From: Cohnella zeiphila
GTDB taxonomy: Bacteria; Bacillota; Bacilli; Paenibacillales; Paenibacillaceae
DNA: 64,000 bases
Reading direction: 5' to 3'
NCBI RefSeq assembly: GCF_014212055.1
Contig: NZ_JACJVO010000012.1
Location: 124,001-188,000 of the forward strand
Within the stretch, counting starts at the first letter, position 1. Each line of letters opens with the position of its first letter. Under the pieces are notes generated by a model. It saw only the letters and a list, made by a program, of their open reading frames with translations, was not told the origin of the DNA and ran no database searches. A program made the translations under genes and the position numbers. Below are positions 8,742-17,545 of the stretch, in pieces.

Positions 8742-9659
8742 TCACCACCGATACTCTGTCGCTTCCCAGGACCAGCTCGCACCGCGCTTGACGATTCGCC
8801 CCAGACTCGGCCATGGAAAATGGTACGCCAGCACGAGCAGGTTCTCTTCGGCTGCGCGGTCGAGCAGGGCGCGCCGCGTGCGAACGGTCTGCTCCGGGTC
8901 CAGGTCGAAGGCGGTCAGCCATTCCGGGTGCTCTGCCGTCAGCCGGTAATGCGGCCATGCATCGCCGACGACCAGCAGCGAATCGCCATTGGAGGAGACA
9001 AGGAACGCGCTGTGCCCCGGCGTCTCTCCCTTTGCAGGCACGGCGGCAACGCCCGGGTAAATGACTTCATCTTCCTCGATCAGCCTCAGCCTCGGTTGAA
9101 GACGGGCGAGACAGCTCTGCGCCGATTGCACCGTTCTTTGCTTGAGAGGCTCCGGAAGCGCCAAGGAACTAAGATCGGGCTGTTCCATCCAGAACGTCCA
9201 CTCCGCTTTGGGCAGCACGTAATGAGCGTTAGGAAAGGAAAACCCGCCTTCCTCGTCGAAAATACCGCCATAATGGTCGCTGTGAGCGTGAGAGAGGATC
9301 ACGGTATCGATCGCTTCGGGGGCGATCCCGAACGCTTGCAGGTTCGAACGGACCTTGCCGACGAAGTCGACCTTTCCATTGGGTCCAGGCAATTGCCCAA
9401 GTCCCGTATCGATCAGGATCCGATGCTGCCCGGCATGAATATACAGAACGCTGATCTGCATCGGCACCTGATCGGCCGGCAAAGCATGGGAGCGAAGGGC
9501 GGCAGCCACCTCTTCCCGGGTCGCATTCGTAATGAGAGACGCGGGCAGCGAGTAGCCGACCTCGTCGCTAAGGACAAGGCAGCGGAAATCTCCGACGGCT
9601 ACCGGATAGACGCCGGCAGGACGGACATCGGGCGTGATCGGTTGGGTTTGATTCGGCAT
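8742..9659 (-). CDS. Metallo-beta-lactamase fold hydrolase
   Basis: 305 residues. The zinc motif HxHxDH reads SHAHSDHYGG (about residue 134), followed by a second metal histidine in KGETPGHSAF and an Asp in VVGDAWPHY, the standard set for this superfamily. An earlier IDTGLGQLPGPNGK segment is typical of quorum-quenching or arylsulfatase-like MBL proteins, but the substrate is open. AAAAGGAGG lies 7 bases upstream of the ATG. It is divergent from an XRE/MmyB-type regulator which may control it. Confidence 0.87.
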   Translation of the reverse strand: MPNQTQPITPDVRPAGVYPVAVGDFRCLVLSDEVGYSLPASLITNATREEVAAALRSHALPADQVPMQISVLYIHAGQHRILIDTGLGQLPGPNGKVDFVGKVRSNLQAFGIAPEAIDTVILSHAHSDHYGGIFDEEGGFSFPNAHYVLPKAEWTFWMEQPDLSSLALPEPLKQRTVQSAQSCLARLQPRLRLIEEDEVIYPGVAAVPAKGETPGHSAFLVSSNGDSLLVVGDAWPHYRLTAEHPEWLTAFDLDPEQTVRTRRALLDRAAEENLLVLAYHFPWPSLGRIVKRGASWSWEATEYRW

Positions 9660-9801
9660 CGTGTGCCTCCTTTTTTAGGGAAATGGAATGGGGCTGCGCA
9701 TGTGTTGTCTCGTTTGCTGAACTTGATTATACTGGGTTCGTGCTGATCGGACGCGGGCTTCTTAAGCCTAGGTCTCCCGGTAACAGTTAGGAGCGCTGGA
9801 T

Positions 9802-10656
9802 ATGAACGATAGCGAGCGGCGCAAGCTGCTGGGCGAGTTTTTGCGCGAGAAGCGGTCAGGCGTATCTCCGAACGACGCGAATCTTCCGTCCGTCTCCCCG
9901 CGCCGAAAGCCGGGACTGCGCCGCGAGGAAGTCGCGCTGCTTGCCCATGTGGGGGTATCGTGGTACACCTGGCTGGAGCAAGGACGCGACATCCGCCCCT
10001 CGGCGCAAGTGTTGGAGAGCTTGTCGCGGGCGCTCCGGCTGACTCCGGACGAGCGGCGGCATCTTTTCCTGCTCTCCGGGCAATCCCTTCCTCCGCAAGC
10101 GGATCCGGTCGAAGAGATGGCCGGATCACTCCTGCAGCAAGCGGTCCGCGAGCTCGGGCCGGCGCCCGCCATGGTGATCGGGCGACGCTGGGACTATCTG
10201 GCATGGAACGAGGCGGCTGACGAGGTGTTCGCGATTACTCGGCCGAATCGGACAAAGCCGATCTATGAGCTCAATCTGATCTGGCAGTTCTTCGTCAATC
10301 ATGAGGTCAAGCGGCGATTCCGGGCTTGGGACCGGGTGGCGGGCGGCTTGGTGGCGGAATTTCATACGGCGAGAGCCCGTTATCTGGAAGACCCGTCGTT
10401 TGACGGGTTGATCGAGGATTTGAAGGATGCCAGTGCCGATTTCGGCCGAATATGGCTTCAGCATGACGCACGCAGCGTCCTGGACGGATCCATCGAGTTG
10501 GAGCATCCTTCGCTGGGACTGCTGGCGTTCGAGCATTTGACTCTGCAGGTTCCCCGGGATCCTGACGTCCGGTTGATGATGTACCTGCCGTCACCGGAGA
10601 CGAGGGCCAAACTGGCTCATCATTTGGAACACCATTCATCAGGGAAAAGGAAGTGA
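9802..10656 (+). CDS. XRE family regulator with MmyB-like ligand-binding domain (copy 1 of 3)
   Basis: 284 residues. Residues about 5-75 form a Cro/CI-type helix-turn-helix with the group signature RKPGLRREEVALLAHVGVS and YTWLEQGRD. The rest matches the MmyB-like PAS-type ligand-binding domain (WDYLAWNEAADEVF, FEHLTLQVPRDPDVRL). These regulators, related to actinobacterial MmyB, probably sense fatty-acid-like or other hydrophobic molecules. The stop overlaps the GTG of the TMEM175 gene (GTGA), so the two form an operon; it is divergent from the metallo-hydrolase. Two further copies lie at 18598 and 27649. Confidence 0.88.
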   Translation: MNDSERRKLLGEFLREKRSGVSPNDANLPSVSPRRKPGLRREEVALLAHVGVSWYTWLEQGRDIRPSAQVLESLSRALRLTPDERRHLFLLSGQSLPPQADPVEEMAGSLLQQAVRELGPAPAMVIGRRWDYLAWNEAADEVFAITRPNRTKPIYELNLIWQFFVNHEVKRRFRAWDRVAGGLVAEFHTARARYLEDPSFDGLIEDLKDASADFGRIWLQHDARSVLDGSIELEHPSLGLLAFEHLTLQVPRDPDVRLMMYLPSPETRAKLAHHLEHHSSGKRK

Positions 10657-11240
10657 CCGCTCTGAAAGCAAATCGGATGGAAGCGTTCAGCGACGGCGTA
10701 TTGGCCATTATCATTACGATTATGGTGCTGGAGTTCAAAGTGCCGGAGGGCCATGACTGGAAAGACCTCATCGGACTCGGCCCCAAGATCGTCAGCTACA
10801 TCTTCAGCTTCGCGTACGTCGGCATCTACTGGAACAACCATCATCACCTGGTCCATATGGTTCGAACGATGAGCGGGCGGTTGATGTGGCTCAACCTGCT
10901 GCTCCTGTTCTGGCTGTCTCTCATCCCGTTCACGACGGCTTGGATGGGGGAAAGCCACTTCGAGGCCGCTCCGACGGCGCTGTACGCTCTCATTCTGCTC
11001 CTGGCGTCGATCGCGTACTGGCTGTTTCAGCGCGCGATCATGAAGCAGCATGCCGGCGACTCCGCCTTCGTCATGGCGATGGGGAAGGATTGGAAGGGGA
11101 AATTATCCCCTTTGCTCTACTTGGTCGCGGGTTTGACCGCCTATATCAGTCCTTGGATATCCGGCTTCTTCTTCGTCCTCGTAACCGTCGTCTGGTTCGT
11201 GCCTGACAAGCGGATCGAGCGCGTCTTGAAAGACCATTAG
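10653..11240 (+). CDS. TMEM175 family potassium channel-like protein (DUF1211)
   Basis: 195 residues with six hydrophobic helices. The first carries the family signature RMEAFSDGVLAIIIT (RxxxFSD), and the second helix contains YWNNHHHLVH, both diagnostic of bacterial TMEM175 proteins, which form tetrameric potassium-permeable channels in the membrane. The start is GTG at 10653, overlapping the stop of the XRE gene by GTGA; AAAAGGAA lies upstream. Translation coupling to a ligand-sensing regulator is unusual and suggests they respond to one stimulus, but that is inference. Confidence 0.88.
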   Translation: MTALKANRMEAFSDGVLAIIITIMVLEFKVPEGHDWKDLIGLGPKIVSYIFSFAYVGIYWNNHHHLVHMVRTMSGRLMWLNLLLLFWLSLIPFTTAWMGESHFEAAPTALYALILLLASIAYWLFQRAIMKQHAGDSAFVMAMGKDWKGKLSPLLYLVAGLTAYISPWISGFFFVLVTVVWFVPDKRIERVLKDH

Positions 11241-11369
11241 CCTTTTAAAATTTCGGCTCGATTCCTTTCGTCATCTCGACGCTGGCCGGTAAGGGACATC
11301 GCTTCATTTGTGAGTATAGTCGTTCACGCGACGATCTCTCGGTCGAAAACTCCCGAAAGAACGGCCGCA

Positions 11370-11585
11370 AACCGGAAAATCTCCCTACAATCTGGCCTCC
11401 AACGAAGATTTGTGCGATTGGAAGGGAAATTCCCCCTATATTTTCGTTCATCGAGGATAATGGACGCATTTTGATCGAAATAAGAGGAGCTTTTCCGGTT
11501 CAGGGGACCCAAATGGTCATTCCGTGAGCGATAAAGGGAGAATTTCCTGTTCAAGTCGCAAAAACCGGAAATCACAACGCCATTC
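11370..11585. repeat. Intergenic array of a ~20-bp motif in both orientations
   Basis: A motif close to ATAARGGGAGAATTTCCNGTT occurs at 11480-11500 and 11531-11551 on the plus strand and, inverted, at 11370-11389 and 11419-11440, with a shorter AAACCGGAAAT-type piece near 11572. The 430 bases between TMEM175 and the beta-helix gene hold no convincing gene. The pattern resembles a small non-autonomous intergenic repeat or an array of protein sites. Confidence 0.5.
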
Positions 11586-11615
11586 CAGTACGAGGATTAT
11601 CCGGGCAACAATGGA

Positions 11616-11645
11616 AAAGACGCCAGTCGGACTACTGGCGTCTTT
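11616..11645 (-). terminator. Terminator of the beta-helix gene
   Basis: AAAGACGCCAGT (11616-11627) and ACTGGCGTCTTT (11634-11645) form a perfect 12-bp stem with a 6-base loop, 25 bases past the stop of the minus-strand gene. Confidence 0.75.
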
Positions 11646-11670
11646 CTTCGTAATACGATTCTTTGCTCGC

Positions 11671-13236
11671 TTAGGCGCGCTCGTCCGCTCCAATGTCGAC
11701 AGAGGAACCGATGACGCGAGCGTCTCCGTCGATGTCCGTCGAGCCGATGACCGCCGTATCCGTATATCCGGCGTCGACCGCAGGGGACGAGGAGGCCAGA
11801 TGAAAGTCGGAGGAAGCGGCGTCTACGAACTGCGGGGCGGCGAACAGGGAATGCGCGTCATTGCCGGTACCGCTCTTGTAGGCCGAGAAGCTGCCGTAGG
11901 AAATATTTTTCCAGACCCACGCCGATCCCGACGCTCCTCCCGGCCCATAATAGAGATTGTAATCGACGATATTGCCGGTATTCTTCTTGAAGCTGTTCTG
12001 GATCAGAATGTTCGACGAGCTGGCAACCATAATGTTATTCTCGATCGTATTGTTCTGGGTGTCGTACTGCAAGAGCAGTTGCCCGCCTTCGTAACCGACC
12101 GTGTCGTTCTTGTAAAGGGTGTTGTTGACGATGATGCAGCCGATCGTCGAGCCTCTGTCCGAGTCGTAGCCGCCGATGGCGATGCCGGTGTAACGATTTT
12201 TGTAGACGAGATTGTTGCGGGCCGTAACGTTGCTCGTCGCCTTGCCGGTATGCTCGCTGGCCAACTCGATTCCGATATCGTTGCTATAGCTGGTATTGTT
12301 CTCGATCACGATATCTTTGCCGCCGTCTACATAAATGCCGTCCGCCGAATAGTCATCGTTGGGCACCGGCTTGCCGTATGCGGGGTTGTTGACGGCCGTG
12401 ATGTTGTATACCGTGTTGCCGCGAATGACGCCGTTTCTCGCTTGGTCATTGCTGGGAGCGGTGCCCTCGAACCCGATCGCGACAATGCCGATGTTGTCGT
12501 TGTCGTGAACGAGATTGTTCGTCATTTGAAAATCGGTCACGTTGCCGTTGACGACCAGCGACTCGCTGGAGCCCAGAACCAGATTCGTCAGCGTATTGCC
12601 ATCGATCGTTACGTCGCTGATCGCCGTCGCTTCCGTGCCGTACACCGCGATTCCGTGCGCGTCGCGTCCCGACAGATCCGAACGGACCGCCGCGGTGCTC
12701 TTGATATCGTGAACGTAATTGTTCAGAAGATCGATATGATTGCCGGATCCGTTGACATAGATGCCCATCGGCACGACATCCCGCACCGAGCTCGTGAAGT
12801 TGCGGATCTCGAAGCCCTGGATTCTCACATAGCTGGCGCTATCGATCTCGACCAGACCTTCGCTTTCATTCACCGTTAAACCGGTCCCGTCGAGAATCGC
12901 CGTTTGGTCCGGATAGTTCTGGAACGTAATGAATCCGCCGGCGGAAGTTCCCGACTTTGAGATTTTCAACTTCTGGTTATACGTCCCTCCCATAACGTAG
13001 ACCGTATCGCCGGGGACCGCGGCGTCGGCCGCGTGCTGCAGCGTTTGCCAGGCGGAATCGGGGCTGGTGCCCGGGTTGCTGTCGCTGCCGGTCGTCGACA
13101 CGTAATAAGCGGTCGCCGCATGAGCGGTCGATCTCGCTCCGATCGGCAGGAGCAGAGTCGTTGCCGCCAAGAGCGCGGTGGCCAGCATTGCTCCGCGTCG
13201 GGCGAATCTTTCAGTATTAGCGTACGTCAAATTCAT
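11671..13236 (-). CDS. Secreted right-handed parallel beta-helix protein
   Basis: 521 residues from the ATG at 13236. An N-terminal export signal (RRGAMLATALLAATTLLLP, ending near AHA-ATA) is followed by YYVSTTGSDSNPGTS, the opening of DUF1565/polysaccharide-lyase-like beta-helix proteins, and then many coils with NNTI, NNIM, GNTL ladder motifs. It probably acts outside the cell on polysaccharide, as in PL9/PL6-like lyases, but no catalytic set could be assigned. The ATG at 13236 has GGGAG close by; a longer frame to 13281 lacks a site and would bury the signal. A strong promoter with a dyad at the start of transcription precedes it. Confidence 0.82.
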   Translation of the reverse strand: MNLTYANTERFARRGAMLATALLAATTLLLPIGARSTAHAATAYYVSTTGSDSNPGTSPDSAWQTLQHAADAAVPGDTVYVMGGTYNQKLKISKSGTSAGGFITFQNYPDQTAILDGTGLTVNESEGLVEIDSASYVRIQGFEIRNFTSSVRDVVPMGIYVNGSGNHIDLLNNYVHDIKSTAAVRSDLSGRDAHGIAVYGTEATAISDVTIDGNTLTNLVLGSSESLVVNGNVTDFQMTNNLVHDNDNIGIVAIGFEGTAPSNDQARNGVIRGNTVYNITAVNNPAYGKPVPNDDYSADGIYVDGGKDIVIENNTSYSNDIGIELASEHTGKATSNVTARNNLVYKNRYTGIAIGGYDSDRGSTIGCIIVNNTLYKNDTVGYEGGQLLLQYDTQNNTIENNIMVASSSNILIQNSFKKNTGNIVDYNLYYGPGGASGSAWVWKNISYGSFSAYKSGTGNDAHSLFAAPQFVDAASSDFHLASSSPAVDAGYTDTAVIGSTDIDGDARVIGSSVDIGADERA

Positions 13237-13258
13237 CCTCTCCCTTAATAAAATGGTT

Positions 13259-13315
13259 GAAAATTTGGCGCAAATTTTCACATGAATTTTATACCAAATT
13301 CAAGTTTGTTGTCAA
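13259..13315 (-). promoter_or_regulatory. Promoter and overlapping dyad of the beta-helix gene
   Basis: On the minus strand TTGACA (13310-13315) and TATAAA (13288-13293) are 16 bases apart. A perfect inverted repeat GAAAATTTG-GCG-CAAATTTTC occupies 13259-13279, right at the expected start of transcription, where a repressor could block or a 5' stem could form. Confidence 0.6.
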
Positions 13316-13537
13316 TTTCACCCAAAGTTTGTCGCGATTTGTCTAGCTCTAGCGTAAGGCGGAGCCCGTACGATCCGAATATTTTCCGAGACGAGATTTA
13401 AATCCGCCTGTAGAAACAAGAATCTTTCTTCCCCATGCAGCCGTGCGGCCTCGGCCGCTTGCCTCCTAATGATTGATTTTGCTCCATGGCTGAATGGCTA
13501 CGAAGTATAATGGAATCGATAGGAGGCGGATGAATAC

Positions 13538-15505
13538 TTGACCATGCTGAGATTCCTGGCGAAAGTAACGGGCGCCGCGTTCCTCCTCCTCGGGATCAAC
13601 GGGTCGATCAACTTTTCGCTGATGAAGCCGCCGACGGGCGGCACGGACGTTATGGACCAGGTGCGCGCCCACTTGGACGATGCCGTCTTTGTCGTGCTGT
13701 TTATTTTCATAGCGGTCGTCTTCTGGGCCATGTTCGCCGTTCTCCCTCAGGAACGCGGATACCTTTATCTTGGCGTAATCTCGCTTCTGACCTCGCTTCA
13801 GCTGTTCTGGGATTGGGACGGAAAATCGCTCTTGTTCGGACCGTTTCCGGACATTCCGAACGGGTCGCTGGTCATCAAAAGCGGAATCGTGTTCCTGCTC
13901 TTCTCTTTGGTCGCTTATCTGTTGGGTACCGCGAAGCGTCTCCTTACCCGCGCGTTCCTCCAGGCGGAAGCAGTCCTTTGGGCGGCGATTGCGGCGGCCT
14001 TGCTTCTGTCGGCCGGCGAAGCAGCGTTCAAGGTCCTGAGCTGGCTGTTTCTGGTGCTGGTGTTCTCGAATATGGCGCTCTGCATCGCGCAATTCCTTGC
14101 CTTGCTGCGCCGGAAGGAACAGCAAGCGGAGCTAAGACGGATCGGGGCCGGGTTCGTCCTGTTCGCGATCGTTCTGCTGCCCGATCCGTTGAAGGATTTG
14201 CTCGAAGCCATCGAAGGGCACCCTCTCGGCTACGAAAGGGCTTATTGGGAGCAATGCCTGGAGGATACGTTCGCGTGGGCGCTGCTCTCGCTGCTCTCGG
14301 TATTCGGAGCGGTGTTCTTCCATCGATTCGTCCAGACGCTTAGGGACAATAGGGCCGTAAACGAAGAGCTGCGGTCCAAGAACGCGGCTCTGGAGCAGGA
14401 GGTGGATACCCGGCAGCGGCTGGACTCCTTGCTGTCTGCGATGCTAAGGACGTATCGGGTGGCCGATTGGGAGAATTGCGTTATCCGGGAAGGACGGCGT
14501 TTTTTCCAGCCGCATGCGTTTGTTCTGGCGAAATACGACGAGACGGACGGTTCCGTCGAGCTGGAAGGAACAGACGGTTCGGTCCGGCTCGAAGAGGAGG
14601 TCGGGCAGGCGCTGCAATCCCGCCGGACTCGGCTGTCCGCCGGAGAGGCGATCATCGCGCCGTCGATGGTACTAGGGGCGGCGGGGGGCATGGGGGAGTC
14701 GCGGCTTTTCTTGGCGGTATGCTCCCGGGACGGCGGTCCGGTCTCCATGGAGGAGCGGGACCGATTCGCCCTGCTGTTGATGTCGAAGTACGTGTCGATT
14801 TTCTATGAGTATTTCGAATTGCTCGAGGGGCAATTGAAGGAAATGGAGCAAAGGCAGGCGGACCGGGCACCCTGGCTGTCCAAGCTGTTCCTGCAGATGG
14901 CGGAGAAGGAGCGGAAACGGCTGGCCTCCGACCTCCATGACGAAGTGCTGCAGGAGCTGCTTCATCTCCGCCGGCTGCTGGATCGGACGCCGTCCGGCCA
15001 ATGGGTGCAGGAAGAGAAGGAGCAGATCCGGCTCGGGCTCGATAACGCGGAATTCATGATCCGGGAAACCTGCCGGGAGCTGATGCCGTCGTTCCTGTCC
15101 GATCAAGGCGCGCTTCATGCGATATCCAAGCTGGTGGAGAGAACGAGGCTGCGGGCCGACTTTCAGCTGGAATTCCGCTCCCTGCCGCTCGCCGTTTCTC
15201 CCAGCGACGAGCAGAATACCGTGATCTACCGGGTCGTGCAGGAACTGATCCACAATGCGGTGAAGCATTCGGAAGCCGACCGGGTGACCTTGGAGGTCGG
15301 GCAGGAGGAGGAGGCGCTGTTTATCCGGTATGCGGATGACGGCAAGGGGATGGACAGCGGCAGGGACTTCTCTTCCACCAACCGTTTCGGATTAAGAGGC
15401 ATTGCGGAGCGGATTCAGATGATCGGAGGGGAGGTATCGATGCATTCCGAACCCGGCAAAGGGTTGAAAGTGTGGTGCTCGATGCCGATTCGATACTCCT
15501 CCTAG
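13538..15505 (+). CDS. Membrane sensor histidine kinase, ComP/NarL-partner type
   Basis: 655 residues. The first ~265 hold about eight hydrophobic segments with short loops, as in ComP; residues ~270-300 look like a coiled coil; ~300-430 a GAF-like region; ~452-515 the HisKA_3 dimerisation domain with ERKRLASDLHDEVLQ (phospho-His in DLHDE); ~550-650 the ATPase with NAVKHSEA, DDGKGMD and GLRGIAERI. TTG at 13538 is taken as start because TAGGAGGCGG lies 10 bases upstream. The kinase and its probable partner (15510-16160) are convergent, with stops four bases apart, unlike the tandem order of comP-comA. Confidence 0.87.
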   Translation: MTMLRFLAKVTGAAFLLLGINGSINFSLMKPPTGGTDVMDQVRAHLDDAVFVVLFIFIAVVFWAMFAVLPQERGYLYLGVISLLTSLQLFWDWDGKSLLFGPFPDIPNGSLVIKSGIVFLLFSLVAYLLGTAKRLLTRAFLQAEAVLWAAIAAALLLSAGEAAFKVLSWLFLVLVFSNMALCIAQFLALLRRKEQQAELRRIGAGFVLFAIVLLPDPLKDLLEAIEGHPLGYERAYWEQCLEDTFAWALLSLLSVFGAVFFHRFVQTLRDNRAVNEELRSKNAALEQEVDTRQRLDSLLSAMLRTYRVADWENCVIREGRRFFQPHAFVLAKYDETDGSVELEGTDGSVRLEEEVGQALQSRRTRLSAGEAIIAPSMVLGAAGGMGESRLFLAVCSRDGGPVSMEERDRFALLLMSKYVSIFYEYFELLEGQLKEMEQRQADRAPWLSKLFLQMAEKERKRLASDLHDEVLQELLHLRRLLDRTPSGQWVQEEKEQIRLGLDNAEFMIRETCRELMPSFLSDQGALHAISKLVERTRLRADFQLEFRSLPLAVSPSDEQNTVIYRVVQELIHNAVKHSEADRVTLEVGQEEEALFIRYADDGKGMDSGRDFSSTNRFGLRGIAERIQMIGGEVSMHSEPGKGLKVWCSMPIRYSS

Positions 15506-15509
15506 CCGG

Positions 15510-16160
15510 CTACGCGTCCACGCTCAGCCACTTCAGTTCGATCCCCTTTAAAACCGCCTCCTGGCGGGAAGACACGCTCAGCTTCTCGAACAAATGAGAG
15601 ATCATATACTCGACATTGCGCTGGCTCATGAACAGCCGGTCCGCAATGTCTTTATTTTTGTGCCCCTGCGCGATCAGCTTCAAGACGGCCACTTCTTTCT
15701 CCGTTAACGTCCGGTTCGCGGTTCCCGTGTCAGGACTCGGGGCCGGAAACCGGCCGATCTTGGTTCGCAGCTGCTTGGCGAGAGGGAGGGGAAGTACCGT
15801 CAACTGCTGCATGGCCAAGTGAAGACTGGCGATAAACTCCGGCTCGCCGAGCGACTTCTCCAGGATGCCGGTCGCCCCGGACTCGATCAGCCGGTCGTAA
15901 TGATCCGCGATGTCCTCGCCGGTCAGGATGACGATCGTTGCCTCCGGGCAGCGCCGCAGCGTCGTCTCCATCAACTCGAAGCCGTTCATCCCCGGCAGCT
16001 TCAAGTCGTATACGAACAGATCGAAAGAAGCTTCCGCCAACCGCTCCAACGCTTCCGCTCCGCTTGACGCGGCCGTCACGCGGAAGCCGTGCTTTTCCAG
16101 GATGAGGGCGGTTCCGGCCAGAAACGTGCGATGATCGTCCACCAATAAGATATGCTTCAT
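15510..16160 (-). CDS. LuxR/NarL-type response regulator (ComA-like)
   Basis: 216 residues. The receiver domain (1-120) has the acidic pair in VDDH, the phospho-acceptor Asp in FVYDLKLPGMNG (about residue 52) and the Lys in LEKSLG. The C-terminal LuxR helix-turn-helix reads LTEKEVAVLKLIAQGHKNKD and RNVEYMISHLFEKLSV. The start at 16160 has GGAGG 8 bases upstream; the longer frame to 16301 adds a tail without homology. Most likely the partner of the kinase facing it. Ending tail to tail, their transcripts would overlap if termination fails. Confidence 0.87.
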   Translation of the reverse strand: MKHILLVDDHRTFLAGTALILEKHGFRVTAASSGAEALERLAEASFDLFVYDLKLPGMNGFELMETTLRRCPEATIVILTGEDIADHYDRLIESGATGILEKSLGEPEFIASLHLAMQQLTVLPLPLAKQLRTKIGRFPAPSPDTGTANRTLTEKEVAVLKLIAQGHKNKDIADRLFMSQRNVEYMISHLFEKLSVSSRQEAVLKGIELKWLSVDA

Positions 16161-16369
16161 CACGGCGACCTCCATCGGCTCTCCATTGCGATTGATTGTA
16201 GTATAGCATGGCGGTCGCATGGCGGCACCGCAGCTCTTGCGAGCGGGACCGCAATCGGCGCCGCTTCGGACCGAAATCCGATTTGCGCGATTCCCCTTCA
16301 TGGTTTCGGTGAGCTTCCGGCGGTGCCGTGGTACCGTGGAAGCATGAACATGGGGAAGGGGATGCGATC

Positions 16370-17494
16370 ATGGCAAAGCGATTGGTCTATCTGGATCGAT
16401 TGAAAGTATTCTTGACGGTGCTGGTGGTGCTTCACCATACCGCGATCGCTTACGGAGGATCGGGGAGCTGGTATTATTACGAGCATCAAGACAATGTGGT
16501 CGTGAACACGCTGCTGACGATGTTTACGGCGGTCAATCAGTCGTTTTTTATGGGGTTGTTCTTCTTTATCTCCGGCTTCGTGACGCCTGCCTCCTACGAT
16601 CGCCATGGGGCGGTCGGGTTCCTGAAGACGCGTCTGGTCCGGTTCGGAGTACCGCTGCTATTCTACATGCTGGCTATCGCTCCGCTTCTGCAATATGCCG
16701 GATCGGGATTCGATGGCTCGTTTGGCGCCTTCTTCCGGGACAAAATTCTTCCTCATCCGCTTCAAGGCGTGGCGGCATTCGAGGTGGGGCCGCTGTGGTA
16801 TCTGGAGGCGCTGCTGCTGTTCCTTATCGGGTACGCCGGATTCCGGCTGCTGACGGCAGGCAAACCGCGCGGCAAGCCCCGCGCCTTGACGCCGCGCTTG
16901 ATCGCCGGCTACGTGCTCATCGTCGCGGCTGCGAATTTCTTGGTTCGCTTGGCATACCCTGTCGGCGAAGATGTGCTCAATTTGCAGCTCGCTTATTTTC
17001 CGGCGTATATCTGCCTGTTCCTGGCGGGAATCGCGGCCTATCGCGGGCAGTGGTTGACAAAGCTTTCGGAGCAGACGGCGCGAAAATGGAAATGGGCGGT
17101 CGCGGGGCTGATCGTCTTGATGGCCGCCGGGATGGCGCTCGGAGGCGCAATGGAGGACAATATCGCGGTATTTATGGGGGGCTTGAGCTGGCAGTCGGCT
17201 TTCTATGCCACGATTGATCCGTTAATGGGACTGGGCATCTCCTACGTGCTGCTGGTAGGGTTCCGCGAGCGCTGGAACGGCGCGGCGACGAAGTCCGCGG
17301 GGTGGCTGTCCGCCCATGCCTTTCTGGTCTACATCCTCCATGCGATGTTTGTTACCTACGTAGCCTTCATGCTCCGCCGCCTGGACTGGAATCCGATGGC
17401 GAAGTTCGTGCTGGCCGGCTGCTTCGCCGTCATTCTTTCATACCTGGCAGCCACGCTCATCCGGCGCATTCCCGGCGTGAAGAAGGTGGTTTGA
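16370..17494 (+). CDS. Acyltransferase family membrane protein (Acyl_transf_3)
   Basis: 374 residues with about ten membrane helices and the family opening YLDRLKVFLTVLVVLHHTAIAY, where the His of LHH is the conserved catalytic-region residue of acyltransferase-3 proteins. Such proteins move acetyl or other acyl groups onto extracellular polysaccharides or lipids. The ATG at 16370 has GGGGAAGGGG 9 bases upstream. It is a single gene after the ComA-like regulator, on the other strand, and shares a hairpin with the aldo/keto reductase behind it. Confidence 0.85.
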   Translation: MAKRLVYLDRLKVFLTVLVVLHHTAIAYGGSGSWYYYEHQDNVVVNTLLTMFTAVNQSFFMGLFFFISGFVTPASYDRHGAVGFLKTRLVRFGVPLLFYMLAIAPLLQYAGSGFDGSFGAFFRDKILPHPLQGVAAFEVGPLWYLEALLLFLIGYAGFRLLTAGKPRGKPRALTPRLIAGYVLIVAAANFLVRLAYPVGEDVLNLQLAYFPAYICLFLAGIAAYRGQWLTKLSEQTARKWKWAVAGLIVLMAAGMALGGAMEDNIAVFMGGLSWQSAFYATIDPLMGLGISYVLLVGFRERWNGAATKSAGWLSAHAFLVYILHAMFVTYVAFMLRRLDWNPMAKFVLAGCFAVILSYLAATLIRRIPGVKKVV

Positions 17495-17506
17495 TGCGCG
17501 GAAAAA

Positions 17507-17533
17507 ACCCTTCTGCGCAGACGGCAGAAGGGT
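17507..17533. terminator. Bidirectional terminator, with T run on the minus strand
   Basis: ACCCTTCTGC (17507-17516) pairs with GCAGAAGGGT (17524-17533). On the minus strand six T residues follow immediately, so it mainly ends the aldo/keto reductase transcript. Confidence 0.75.
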
Positions 17534-17545
17534 CGGATGTCAAGA

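Noticed and set aside
16161-16301. N-terminal extension of the ComA-like regulator
   Set aside because: The receiver domain begins at MKHILLVDDH with a proper ribosome site; the extra residues show no homology.
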